From: Henricia sp. BOLD:AAB3569
Taxonomy: Eukaryota > Echinodermata > Asteroidea > Spinulosida > Echinasteridae
DNA: 64,000 nucleotides
Reading direction: 5' to 3'
Assembly: GCA_037783545.1 (NCBI GenBank)
Contig: JBBELK010001194.1
Location: 1 to 64,000 of the forward strand
Made by a program: the position numbers and the translations under genes. How positions within the stretch are numbered: position 1 is the stretch's first letter; every line of letters begins with the position of its first letter. The notes under the pieces are model-generated. The model was not told the DNA's origin. It did not search any database and saw only the letters and a list, made by a program, of their open reading frames with translations. This document shows, piece by piece, positions 23,857-35,196 of the stretch.

Positions 23857-24135
23857 GTGTGTCCCAAATGCCGGCAAATTTGGAAATCAGGGAATTTTCC
23901 AACCAACTTCAAATTTTGCATGCTCCAAACTGTATATATTCCGCACTTGTCATGCAAAATTGACAGATTTTCGCTGGGAAATGACGGAGAAATTTCAGAG
24001 TTTAGGGAAAACGGAGCTCGGCTGCGTGGTTATTCCCCTAACCGTGGCTGTTGGGACACCCTGCGCATGCGCCGCGCTGGTGTACATTTGTACGGCCGTT
24101 GACTCACCCCAGATTGTGACGGGAATTAGGTCAAA
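23857..24135 (+). repeat. Representative long monomer (L form, 279 bp)
   Basis: It differs from the short form by a 6-bp insertion in the GC-rich part, where ctgcgc-cgcg becomes ctgcgc-atgcgc-cgcg. The inserted hexamer leaves two copies of tgcgc separated by one a, so the two alleles could interconvert by slippage. This copy also carries the R variant (atcaggg). The same indel separates 120 L from 111 S monomers, which are intermingled and do not alternate. Confidence 0.93.
24063..24072. repeat. GCGCATGCGC palindrome specific to long monomers (reference copy)
   Basis: The hexamer insertion creates a 10-bp perfect palindrome. By my count about 98 of the 120 L monomers retain it. It is lost in 19 P-type copies (catgcccc) and in the three copies with cccatgcgcc at 14359, 20221 and 26872. 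S monomers lack it. It also adds a second SphI site to L monomers. Confidence 0.85.
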
Positions 24136-24954
24136 GTGTGTCCCAAATGCCGGCAAATTTGGAAATCAAGGAATTTTCCAACCAACTTCAAATTTTGCAT
24201 GCTCCAAACTGTATATATTCCGCACTTGTCATGCAAAATTGACAGATTTTCGCTGGGAAATGACGGAGAAATTTCAGAGTTTAGGGAAAACGGAGCTCGG
24301 CTGCGTGGTTATTCCCCTAACCGTGGCTGTTGGGACACCCTGCGCCGCGCTGGTGTACATTTGTACGGCCGTTGACTCACCCCAGATTGTGACGGGAATT
24401 AGGTCAAAGTGTGTCCCAAATGCCGGCAAATTTGGAAATCAAGGAATTTTCCAACCAACTTCAAATTTTGCATGCTCCAAACTGTATATATTCCGCACTT
24501 GTCATGCAAAATTGACAGATTTTCGCTGGGAAATGACGGAGAAATTTCAGAGTTTAGGGAAAACGGAGCTCGGCTGCGTGGTTATTCCCCTAACCGTGGC
24601 TGTTGTGACACCCTGCGCCGCGCTGGTGTACATTTGTACGGCCGTTGACTCACCCCAGATTGTGACGGGAATTAGGTCAAAGTGTGTCCCAAATGCCGGC
24701 AAATTTGGAAATCAGGGAATTTTCCAACCAACTTCAAATTTTGCATGCTCCAAACTGTATATATTCCGCACTTGTCATGCAAAATTGACAGATTTTCGCT
24801 GGGAAATGACGGAGAAATTTCAGAGTTTAGGGAAAACGGAGCTCGGCTGCGTGGTTATTCCCCTAACCGTGGCTGTTGGGACACCCTGCGCCGCGCTGGT
24901 GTACATTTGTACGGCCGTTGACTCACCCCAGATTGTGACGGGAATTAGGTCAAA

Positions 24955-26325
24955 GTGTGTCCCAAATGCCGGCAAATTTGGAAATCAAGGAATTTTCCAA
25001 CCAACTTCAAATTTTGCATGCTCCAAACTGTATATATTCCGCACTTGTCATGCAAAATTGACAGATTTACGCTGGGAAATGACGGAGAAATTTCAGAGTT
25101 TAGGGAAAACGGAGCTCGGCTGCGTGGTTATTCCCCTAACCGTGGCTGTTGGGACACCCTGCGCCGCGCTGGTGTACATTTGTACGGCCGTTGACTCACC
25201 CCAGATTGTGACGGGAATTAGGTCAAAGTGTGTCCCAAATGCCGGCAAATTTGGAAATCAAGGAATTTTCCAACCAACTTCAAATTTTGCATGCTCCAAA
25301 CTGTATATATTCCGCACTTGTCATGCAAAATTGACAGATTTTCGCTGGGAAATGACGGAGAAATTTCAGAGTTTATGGAAAACGGAGCTCGGCTGCGTGG
25401 TTATTCCCCTAACCGTGGCTGTTGGGACACCCTGCGCATGCGCCGCGCTTGTGTACATTTGTACGGCCGTTGACTCGCCCCAGATTGTGACGGGAATTAG
25501 GTCAAAGTGTGTCCCAAATGCCGGCAAATTTGGAAATCAAGGAATTTTCCAACCAACTTCAAATTTTGCATGCTCCAAACTGTATATATTCCGCACTTGT
25601 CATGCAAAATTGACAGATTTTCGCTGGGAAATGACGGAGAAATTTCAGAGTTTAGGGAAAACGGAGCTCGGCTGCGTGGTTATTCCCCTAACCGTGGCTG
25701 TTGGGACACCCTGCGCCGCGCTGGTGTACATTTGTACGGCCGTTGACTCACCCCAGATTGTGACGGGAATTAGGTCAAAGTGTGTCCCAAATGCCGGCAA
25801 ATTTGGAAATCAAGGAATTTTCCAACCAACTTCAAATTTTGCATGCTCCAAACTGTATATATTCCGCACTTGTCATGCAAAATTGACAGATTTTCGCTGG
25901 GAAATGACGGAGAAATTTCAGAGTTTAGGGAAAACGGAGCTCGGCTGCGTGGTTATTCCCCTAACCGTGGCTGTTGGGACACCCTGCGCCGCGCTGGTGT
26001 ACATGTGTACGGCCGTTGACTCACCCCAGATTGTGACGGGAATTAGGTCAAAGTGTGTCCCAAATGCCGGCAAATTTGGAAATCAGGGAATTTTCCAACC
26101 AACTTCAAATTTTGCATGCTCCAAACTGTATATATTCCGCACTTGTCATGCAAAATTGACAGATTTTCGCTGGGAAATGACGGAGAAATTTCAGAGTTTA
26201 GGGAAAACGGAGCTCGGCTGCGTGGTTATTCCCCTAACCGTGGCTGTTGGGACACCCTGCGCCGCGCTGGTGTACATTTGTACGGCCGTTGACTCACCCC
26301 AGATTGTGACGGGAATTAGGTCAAA
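24955..26325 (+). repeat. Block 15: five monomers copied at 32164
   Basis: Monomers at 24955 (S, gatttacgc), 25228 (L, A), 25507 (S), 25780 (S, acatgtgtac) and 26053 (S, R). The same five in order stand at 32164-33534, offset 7,209 bp. The A monomer here is not followed by a B monomer, unlike in the 5-13 kb region. Confidence 0.9.
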
Positions 26326-29300
26326 GTGTGTCCCAAATGCCGGCAAATTTGGAAATCAGGGAATTTTCCAACCAACTTCAAATTTTGCATGCTCCAAACT
26401 GTATATATTCCGCACTTGTCATGCAAAATTGACAGATTTTCGCTGGGAAATGACGGGGAAATTTCAGAGTTTAGGGAAAACGGAGCTCGGCTGCGTGGTT
26501 ATTCCCCTAACCGTGGCTGTTGGGACACCCTGCGCCGCGCTGGTGTACATTTGTACGGCCGTTGACTCACCCCAGATTGTGACGGGAATTAGGTCAAAGT
26601 GTGTCCCAAATGCCGGCAAATTTGGAAATCAAGGAATTTTCCAACCAACTTCAAATTTTGCATGCTCCAAACTGTATATATTCCGCACTTGTCATGCAAA
26701 ATTGACAGACTTTCGCTGGGAAATGACGGAGAAATTTCAGAGTTTAGGGAAAACGGAGCTCGGCTGCGTGGTTATTCCCCTAACCGTGGCTGTTGGGACA
26801 CCCTGCGCCGCGCTGGTGTACATTTGTACGGCCGTTGACTCACTCCATATTGAGACGGGAATTAGGTCAACGTGTGTCCCAAATTCCGGCAAATTTGGAA
26901 ATCAAGGAATTTTCCAACCAACTTCAAATTTTGCATGCTCCAAACTGTATATATTCCGCACTTGTCATGCAAAATTGACAGATTTTCGCTGGGAAATGAC
27001 GGAGAAATTTCAGAGTTTAGGGAAAACGGAGCTCGGCTGCGTGGTTATTCCCCTAACCGTGGCTGTTGGGACACCCTGCCCATGCGCCGCGCTGGTGTAC
27101 ATTTGTACGGCCGTTGACTCACCCCAGATTGTGACGGGAATTAGGTCAAAGTGTGTCCCAAATGCCGGCAAATTTGGAAATCAAGGAATTTTCCAACCAA
27201 CTTCAAATTTTGCATGCTCCAAATTTGGAAATCAAGGAATTTTCCAACCAACTTCAAATTTTGCATGCTCCAAACTGTATATATTCCGCACTTGTCATGC
27301 AAAATTGACAGATTTTCGCTGGGAAATGACGGAGAAATTTCAGAGTTTAGGGAAAACGGAGCTCGGCTGCGTGGTTATTCCCCTAACCGTGGCTGTTGGG
27401 GCACCCTGCGCCGCGCTGGTGTACATTTGTACGGCCGTTGACTCATCCCAGATTGTGACGGGAATTAGGTCAAAGTGTGTCCCAAATGCCGGCAAATTTG
27501 GAAATCAAGGAATTTTCCAACCAACTTCAAATTTTGCATGCTCCAAACTGTATATATTCCGCACTTGTCATGCAAAATTGACAGATTTTCGCTAGGAAAT
27601 GACGGAGAAATTTCAGAGTTTAGGGAAAACGGAGCTCGGCTGCGTGGTTATTCCCCTCACCGTGGCTGTTGGGACACCCTGCGCATGCGCGGCGCTGGTG
27701 TACATTTGTACGGCCGTTGACTCACCCCAGATTGTGACGGGAATTAGGTCAAAGTGTGTCCCAAATGCCGGCAAATTTGGAAATCAAGGAATTTTCCAAC
27801 CAACTTCAAATTTTGCATGCTCCAAACTGTATATATTCCGCACTTGTCATGCAAAATTGACAGATTTTCGCTGGGAAATGACGGAGAAATTTCAGAGTTT
27901 AGGGAAAACGGAGCTCGGCTGCGTGGTTATTCCCCTAACCGTGGCTGTTGGGGCACCCTGCGCCGCGCTGGTGTACATTTGTACGGCCGTTGACTCATCC
28001 CAGATTGTGACGGGAATTAGGTCAAAGTGTGTCCCAAATGCCGGCAAATTTGGAAATCAAGGAATTTTCCAACCAACTTCAAATTTTGCATGCTCCAAAC
28101 TGTATATATTCCGCACTTGTCATGCAAAATTGACAGATTTTCGCTGGGAAATGACGGAGAAATTTCAGAGTTTAGGGAAAACGGAGCTCGGCTGCGTGGT
28201 TATTCCCCTAACCGTGGCTGTTGGGACACCCTGCGCCGCGCTGGTGTACATTTGTACGGCCGTTGACTCACCCCAGATTGTGACGGGAATTAGGTCAAAG
28301 TGTGTCCCAAATGCCGGCAAATTTGGAAATCAAGGAATTTTCCAACCAACTTCAAATTTTGCATGCTCCAAACTGTATATATTCCGCACTTGTCATGCAA
28401 AATTGACAGATTTTCGCTGGGAAATGACGGAGAAATTTCAGAGTTTAGGGAAAACGGAGCTCGGCTGCGTGGTTATTCCCCTAACCGTGGCTGTTGGGAC
28501 ACCCTGCGCCGCGCTGGTGTACATTTGTACGGCCGTTGACTCACCCCAGATTGTGACGGGAATAAGGTCAAAGTGTGTCCCAAATGCCGGCAAATTTGGA
28601 AATCAAGGAATTTTCCAACCAACTTCAAATTTTGCATGCTCCAAACTGTATATATTCCGCACTTGTCATGCAAAATTGACAGATTTTCGCTGGGAAATGA
28701 CGGAGAAATTTCAGAGTTTAGGGAAAACGGAGCTCGGCTGCGTGGTTATTCCCCTAACCGTGGCTGTTGGGACACCCTGCGCCGCGCTGGTGTACATTTG
28801 TACGGCCGTTGACTCACTCCAGATTGAGACGGGAATTAGGTCAACGTGTGTCCCAAATGCCGGCAAATTTGGAAATCAAGGAATTTTCCAACCAACTTCA
28901 AATTTTGCATGCTCCAAACTGTATATATTCCGCACTTGTCATGCAAAATTGACAGATTTTCGCCGGGAAATGACGGAGAAATTTCAGAGTTTAGGGAAAA
29001 CGGAGCTCGGCTGCGTGGTTATTCCACTAACCGTGGCTGTTGGGACACCCTGCGCATGCGCCGCGCTGGTGTACATTTGTACGGCCGTTGACTCGCCCCA
29101 GATTGTGACGGGAATTAGGTCAAAGTGTGTCCCAAATGCCGGCAAATTTGGAAATCAAGGAATTTTCCAACCAACTTCAAATTTTGCATGCTCCAAACTG
29201 TATATATTCCGCACTTGTCATGCAAAATTGACAGATTTTCGCTAGGAAATTACGGAGAAATTTCAGAGTTTAGGGAAAACGGAGCTCGGCTGCGTGGTTA

Positions 29301-29403
29301 TTCCCCTAACCGTGGCTGTTGGGACACCCTGCGCATGCGCCGCGCTGGTGTACATTTGTACGGCCGTTGACTCACCCCAGATTGTGACGGGAATTAGGTC
29401 AAA
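26326..29403 (+). repeat. Block 16: 51-bp module, third copy
   Basis: Monomers at 26326, 26599, 26872, 27151, 27475, 27754, 28027, 28300, 28573, 28846 and 29125 match those at 19675 to 22474 one for one. Shared rare markers include cccatgcgcc, cccctcacc, ggaataagg, cgccggg and aattacgg. Similarity ends inside the next monomer: the copy at 22753 is A-like and the copy at 29404 is TAG/GGC. Confidence 0.92.
27173..27274 (+). repeat. 51-bp tandem duplication inside one monomer, copy 3
   Basis: Bases 27173-27223 are repeated at 27224-27274. The breakpoints are identical to the copies at 14660 and 20522, and it lies 6,651 bp from the latter. Confidence 0.95.
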
Positions 29404-30786
29404 GTGTGTCCCAAATGCCGGCAAATTTGGAAATCAAGGAATTTTCCAACCAACTTCAAATTTTGCATGCTCCAAACTGTATATATTCCGCACTTGTCAT
29501 GCAAAATTGACAGATTTTCGCTAGGAAATGACGGAGAAATTTCAGAGTTTAGGGAAAACGGAGCTCGGCTGCGTGGTTATTCCCCTCACCGTGGCTGTTG
29601 GGACACCCTGCGCATGCGCGGCGCTGGTGTACATTTGTACGGCCGTTGACTCACCCCAGATTGTGACGGGAATTAGGTCAAAGTGTGTCCCAAATGCCGG
29701 CAAATTTGGAAATCAAGGAATTTTCCAACCAACTTCAAATTTTGCATGCTCCAAACTGTATATATTCCGCACTTGTCATGCAAAATTGACAGATTTTCGC
29801 TGGGAAATGACGGAGAAATTTCAGAGTTTAGGGAAAACGGAGCTCGGCTGCGTGGTTATTCCCCTAACCGTGGCTGTTGGGGCACCCTGCGCCGCGCTGG
29901 TGTACATTTGTACGGCCGTTGACTCATCCCAGATTGTGACGGGAATTAGGTCAAAGTGTGTCCCAAATGCCGGCAAATTTGGAAATCAAGGAATTTTCCA
30001 ACCAACTTCAAATTTTGCATGCTCCAAACTGTATATATTCCGCACTTGTCATGCAAAATTGACAGATTTTCGCTGGGAAATGACGGAGAAATTTCAGAGT
30101 TTAGGGAAAACGGAGCTCGGCTGCGTGGTTATTCCCCTAACCGTGGCTGTTGGGACACCCTGCGCCGCGCTGGTGTACATTTGTACGGCCGTTGACTCAC
30201 TCCAGATTGAGACGGGAATTAGGTCAACGTGTGTCCCAAATGCCGGCAAATTTGGAAATCAAGGAATTTTCCAACCAACTTCAAATTTTGCATGCTCCAA
30301 ACTGTATATATTCCGCACTTGTCATGCAAAATTGACAGATTTTCGCCGGGAAATGACGGAGAAATTTCAGAGTTTAGGGAAAACGGAGCTCGGCTGCGTG
30401 GTTATTCCACTAACCGTGGCTGTTGGGACACCCTGCGCATGCGCCGCGCTGGTGTACATTTGTACGGCCGTTGACTCGCCCCAGATTGTGACGGGAATTA
30501 GGTCAAAGTGTGTCCCAAATGCCGGCAAATTTGGAAATCAAGGAATTTTCCAACCAACTTCAAATTTTGCATGCTCCAAACTGTATATATTCCGCACTTG
30601 TCATGCAAAATTGACAGATTTTCGCTAGGAAATTACGGAGAAATTTCAGAGTTTAGGGAAAACGGAGCTCGGCTGCGTGGTTATTCCCCTAACCGTGGCT
30701 GTTGGGACACCCTGCGCATGCGCCGCGCTGGTGTACATTTGTACGGCCGTTGACTCACCCCAGATTGTGACGGGAATTAGGTCAAA
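29404..30786 (+). repeat. Block 17: shortened fourth copy of the module
   Basis: Monomers at 29404 (L, TAG, GGC, cccctcacc), 29683 (S, G), 29956 (S, Q), 30229 (L, cgccggg) and 30508 (L, TAG, aattacgg). The first three align with 27475-28299 (offset 1,929) and the last three with 28573-29403 (offset 1,383). The difference of 546 bp is two short monomers, so an internal deletion lies within the 29956 copy. Confidence 0.88.
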
Positions 30787-33700
30787 GTGTGTCCCAAATG
30801 CCGGCAAATTTGGAAATCAAGGAATTTTCCAACCAACTTCAAATTTTGCATGCTCCAAACTGTATATATTCCGCACTTGTCATGCAAAATTGACAGATTT
30901 TCGCTGGGAAATGACGGAGAAATTTCAGAGTTTATGGAAAACGGAGCTCGGCTGCGTGGTTATTCCCCTAACCGTGGCTGTTGGGACACCCTGCGCATGC
31001 GCCGCGCTGGTGTACATTTGTACGGCCGTTGACTCGCCCCAGATTTTGACGGGAATTAGGTCAAAGTGTGTCCCAAATGCCGGCAAATTTGGAATTCAAG
31101 GAATTTTCCAACCAACTTCAAATTTTGCATGCTCCAAACTGTATATATTCCGCACTTGTCATGCAAAATTGACAGATTTTCGCTGGGAAATGACGGAGAA
31201 ATTTCAGAGTTTAGGGAAAACGGAGCTCGGCTGCGTGGTTATTCCCCTAACCGTGGCTGTTGGGACACCCTGCGCATGCGCCGCGCTGGTGTACATTTGT
31301 ACGGCCGTTGACTCACCCCAGATTGTGACGGGAATTAGGTCAAAGTGTGTCCCAAATGCCGGCAAATTTGGAAATCAAGGAATTTTCCAACCAACTTCAA
31401 ATTTTGCATGCTCCAAACTGTATATATTCCGCACTTGTCATGCAAAATTGACAGATTTTCGCTGGGAAATGACGGAGAAATTTCAGAGTTTAGGGAAAAC
31501 GGAGCTCGGCTGCGTGGTTATTCCCCTAACCGTGGCTGTTGGGACACCCTGCGCCGCGCTGGTGTACATTTGTACGGCCGTTGACTCACCCCAGATTGTG
31601 ACGGGAATTAGGTCAAAGTGTGTCCCAAATGCCGGCAAATTTGGAAATCAAGGAATTTTCCAACCAACTTCAAATTTTGCATGCTCCAAACTGTATATAT
31701 TCCGCACTTGTCATGCAAAATTGACAGATTTTCGCTGGGAAATGACGGAGAAATTTCAGAGTTTAGGGAAAACGGAGCTCGGCTGCGTGGTTATTCCCCT
31801 AACCGTGGCTGTTGGGACACCCTGCGCCGCGCTGGTGTACATTTGTACGGCCGTTGACTCACCCCAGATTGTGACGGGAATTAGGTCAAAGTGTGTCCCA
31901 AATGCCGGCAAATTTGGAAATCAGGGAATTTTCCAACCAACTTCAAATTTTGCATGCTCCAAACTGTATATATTCCGCACTTGTCATGCAAAATTGACAG
32001 ATTTTCGCTGGGAAATGACGGAGAAATTTCAGAGTTTAGGGAAAACGGAGCTCGGCTGCGTGGTTATTCCCCTAACCGTGGCTGTTGGGACACCCTGCGC
32101 CGCGCTGGTGTACATTTGTACGGCCGTTGACTCACCCCAGATTGTGACGGGAATTAGGTCAAAGTGTGTCCCAAATGCCGGCAAATTTGGAAATCAAGGA
32201 ATTTTCCAACCAACTTCAAATTTTGCATGCTCCAAACTGTATATATTCCGCACTTGTCATGCAAAATTGACAGATTTACGCTGGGAAATGACGGAGAAAT
32301 TTCAGAGTTTAGGGAAAACGGAGCTCGGCTGCGTGGTTATTCCCCTAACCGTGGCTGTTGGGACACCCTGCGCCGCGCTGGTGTACATTTGTACGGCCGT
32401 TGACTCACCCCAGATTGTGACGGGAATTAGGTCAAAGTGTGTCCCAAATGCCGGCAAATTTGGAAATCAAGGAATTTTCCAACCAACTTCAAATTTTGCA
32501 TGCTCCAAACTGTATATATTCCGCACTTGTCATGCAAAATTGACAGATTTTCGCTGGGAAATGACGGAGAAATTTCAGAGTTTATGGAAAACGGAGCTCG
32601 GCTGCGTGGTTATTCCCCTAACCGTGGCTGTTGGGACACCCTGCGCATGCGCCGCGCTTGTGTACATTTGTACGGCCGTTGACTCGCCCCAGATTGTGAC
32701 GGGAATTAGGTCAAAGTGTGTCCCAAATGCCGGCAAATTTGGAAATCAAGGAATTTTCCAACCAACTTCAAATTTTGCATGCTCCAAACTGTATATATTC
32801 CGCACTTGTCATGCAAAATTGACAGATTTTCGCTGGGAAATGACGGAGAAATTTCAGAGTTTAGGGAAAACGGAGCTCGGCTGCGTGGTTATTCCCCTAA
32901 CCGTGGCTGTTGGGACACCCTGCGCCGCGCTGGTGTACATTTGTACGGCCGTTGACTCACCCCAGATTGTGACGGGAATTAGGTCAAAGTGTGTCCCAAA
33001 TGCCGGCAAATTTGGAAATCAAGGAATTTTCCAACCAACTTCAAATTTTGCATGCTCCAAACTGTATATATTCCGCACTTGTCATGCAAAATTGACAGAT
33101 TTTCGCTGGGAAATGACGGAGAAATTTCAGAGTTTAGGGAAAACGGAGCTCGGCTGCGTGGTTATTCCCCTAACCGTGGCTGTTGGGACACCCTGCGCCG
33201 CGCTGGTGTACATGTGTACGGCCGTTGACTCACCCCAGATTGTGACGGGAATTAGGTCAAAGTGTGTCCCAAATGCCGGCAAATTTGGAAATCAGGGAAT
33301 TTTCCAACCAACTTCAAATTTTGCATGCTCCAAACTGTATATATTCCGCACTTGTCATGCAAAATTGACAGATTTTCGCTGGGAAATGACGGAGAAATTT
33401 CAGAGTTTAGGGAAAACGGAGCTCGGCTGCGTGGTTATTCCCCTAACCGTGGCTGTTGGGACACCCTGCGCCGCGCTGGTGTACATTTGTACGGCCGTTG
33501 ACTCACCCCAGATTGTGACGGGAATTAGGTCAAAGTGTGTCCCAAATGCCGGCAAATTTGGAAATCAAGGAATTTTCCAACCAACTTCAAATTTTGCATG
33601 CTCCAAACTGTATATATTCCGCACTTGTCATGCAAAATTGACAGACTTTCGCTGGGAAATGACGGAAAAATTTCAGAGTTTAGGGAAAACGGAGCTCGGC

Positions 33701-34207
33701 TGCGTGGTTATTCCCCTAACCGTGGCTGTTGGGACACCCTGCGCCGCGCTGGTGTACATTTGTACGGCCGTTGACTCACTCCATATTGAGACGGGAATTA
33801 GGTCAACGTGTGTCCCAAATTCCGGCAAATTTGGAAATCAAGGAATTTTCCAACCAACTTCAAATTTTGCATGCTCCAAACTGTATATATTCCGCACTTG
33901 TCATGCAAAATTGACAGATTTTCGCTGGGAAATGACGGAGAAATTTCAGAGTTTAGGGAAAACGGAGCTCGGCTGCGTGGTTATTCCACTAACCGTGGCT
34001 GTTGGGACACCCTGCGCATGCGCCGCGTTGGTGTACATTTGTACGGCCGTTGACTCGCCCCAGATTGTGACGGGAATTAGGTCAAAGTGTGTCCCAAATG
34101 CCGGCAAATTTGGAAATCAAGGAATTTTCCAACCAACTTCAAATTTGGCATGCTCCAAACTGTATATATTCCGCACTTGTCATGCAAAATTGACAGATTT
34201 TCGCTAG
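30677..34207 (+). other. Open frame of 1,176 codons through repeats, probably non-coding
   Basis: Same frame and same repeated peptide as the frame at 22643-27595, and it derives from the copied block 18. It opens after the TAG of the 30508 copy and closes at the TAG of the 34087 copy. Its length is set only by the spacing of TAG-type monomers. Confidence 0.08.
30787..33807 (+). repeat. Block 18: copy of 22.75-26.87 kb with monomers missing
   Basis: Monomers at 30787, 31066, 31345, 31618, 31891, 32164, 32437, 32716, 32989, 33262 and 33535. They follow the order of 22753 to 26599. The offset is 8,034 bp at the left, 7,209 bp in the middle and 6,936 bp at the right. One trimer and one R monomer are therefore absent here or gained there. 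The 33535 copy has a private acggaaaaa. Confidence 0.9.
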
Positions 34208-35196
34208 GAAATGACGGAGAAATTTTAGAGTTTAGGGAAAACGGAGCTCGGCTGCGTGGTTATTCCCCTAACCGTGGCTGTTGGGACACCCTGCGCATGC
34301 GCCGCGCTGGTGTACATTTGTACGGCCGTTGACTCACCCCAGATTGTGACGGGAATTAGGTCAAAGTGTGTCCCAAATGCCGGCAAATTTGGAAATCAAG
34401 GAATTTTCCAACCAACTTCAAATTTTGCATGCTCCAAACTGTATATATTCCGCACTTGTCATGCAAAATTGACAGATTTTCGCTAGGAAATGACGGAGAA
34501 ATTTCAGAGTTTAGGGAAAACGGAGCTCGGCTGCGTGGTTATTCCCCTAACCGTGGCTGTTTGGACACCCTGCGCATGCGCGGCGCTGGTGTACATTTGT
34601 ACGGCCGTTGACTCACCCCAGATTGTGACGGGAATGAGGTCAAAGTGTGTCCCAAATGCCGGCAAATTTGGAAATCAAGGAATTTTCCAACCAACTTCAA
34701 ATTTTGCATGCTCCAAACTGTATATTTTCCGCACTTGTCATGCAAAATTGATAGATTTTCGCTGGGAAATGACGGAGAAATTTCAGAGTTTAGGGAAAAC
34801 GGAGCTCGGCTGCGTGGTTATTCCCCTAACCGTGGCTGTTGGGGCACTCTGCGCCGCGCTGGTGTACATTTGTACGGCCGTTGACTCATCCCAGATTGTG
34901 ACGGGAATTAGGTCAAAGTGTGTCCCAAATGCCGGCAAATTTGGAAATCTAGGAATTTTCCAACCAACTTCAAATTTTGCATGCTCCAAACTGTATATAT
35001 TCCGCACTTGTCATGCAAAATTGACAGATTTTCGCTAGGAAATGACGGAGAAATTTCAGAGTTTAGGGAAAACGGAGCTCGGCTGCGTGGTTATTCCCCT
35101 AACCGTGGCTGTTGGGACACCCTGCGCATGCGCCGCGCTGGTGTACATTTGTACGGCCGTTGACTCACCCCAGATTGTGACAGGAATTAGGTCAAA
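33808..35196 (+). repeat. Block 19: H haplotype block, first of three close copies
   Basis: Monomers at 33808 (L, H), 34087 (L, TAG, ttttagag, tttggcatgc), 34366 (L, TAG, GGC, ctgtttggac), 34645 (S, I, G, tatattttcc, cactctgcg) and 34918 (L, TAG, aaatctagg). The order resembles blocks 1 and 3. The extra markers ctgtttgg, tatatttt, cactctg and atctagg are shared with the copies at 38224 and 39886. Confidence 0.9.

Larger units (their letters stand above)
23311..24954 (+). repeat. Block 14: tandem pair of trimers (825 and 819 bp)
   Basis: Monomers at 23311 (S), 23584 (S, ctgttgtgac) and 23857 (L, R) are followed by 24136 (S), 24409 (S, ctgttgtgac) and 24682 (S, R). The two trimers share private markers and differ in the hexamer of the third monomer. 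In the related region at 31345-32163 only one trimer is present and the gttgtgac change is absent. Confidence 0.92.
22643..27595 (+). other. Longest open frame (1,650 codons) through 18 monomers, probably non-coding
   Basis: The frame begins at a GTG; the first ATG in frame is at 22877. It reads through 18 monomers because their lengths (273, 279, 324 bp) are all multiples of three. It ends at the TAG of the 27475 copy. Each 91- or 93-residue unit has a hydrophobic stretch of about 25 residues (from GCVVIPL to ICTAV) and several cysteines; no known domain is recognised. Against a real gene: the neighbouring monomers carry TAG stops, frameshifts occur, replacements between copies are as free as silent changes, and no promoter or splice structure is seen. 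A repetitive membrane protein cannot be excluded without transcript data. Confidence 0.1.
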
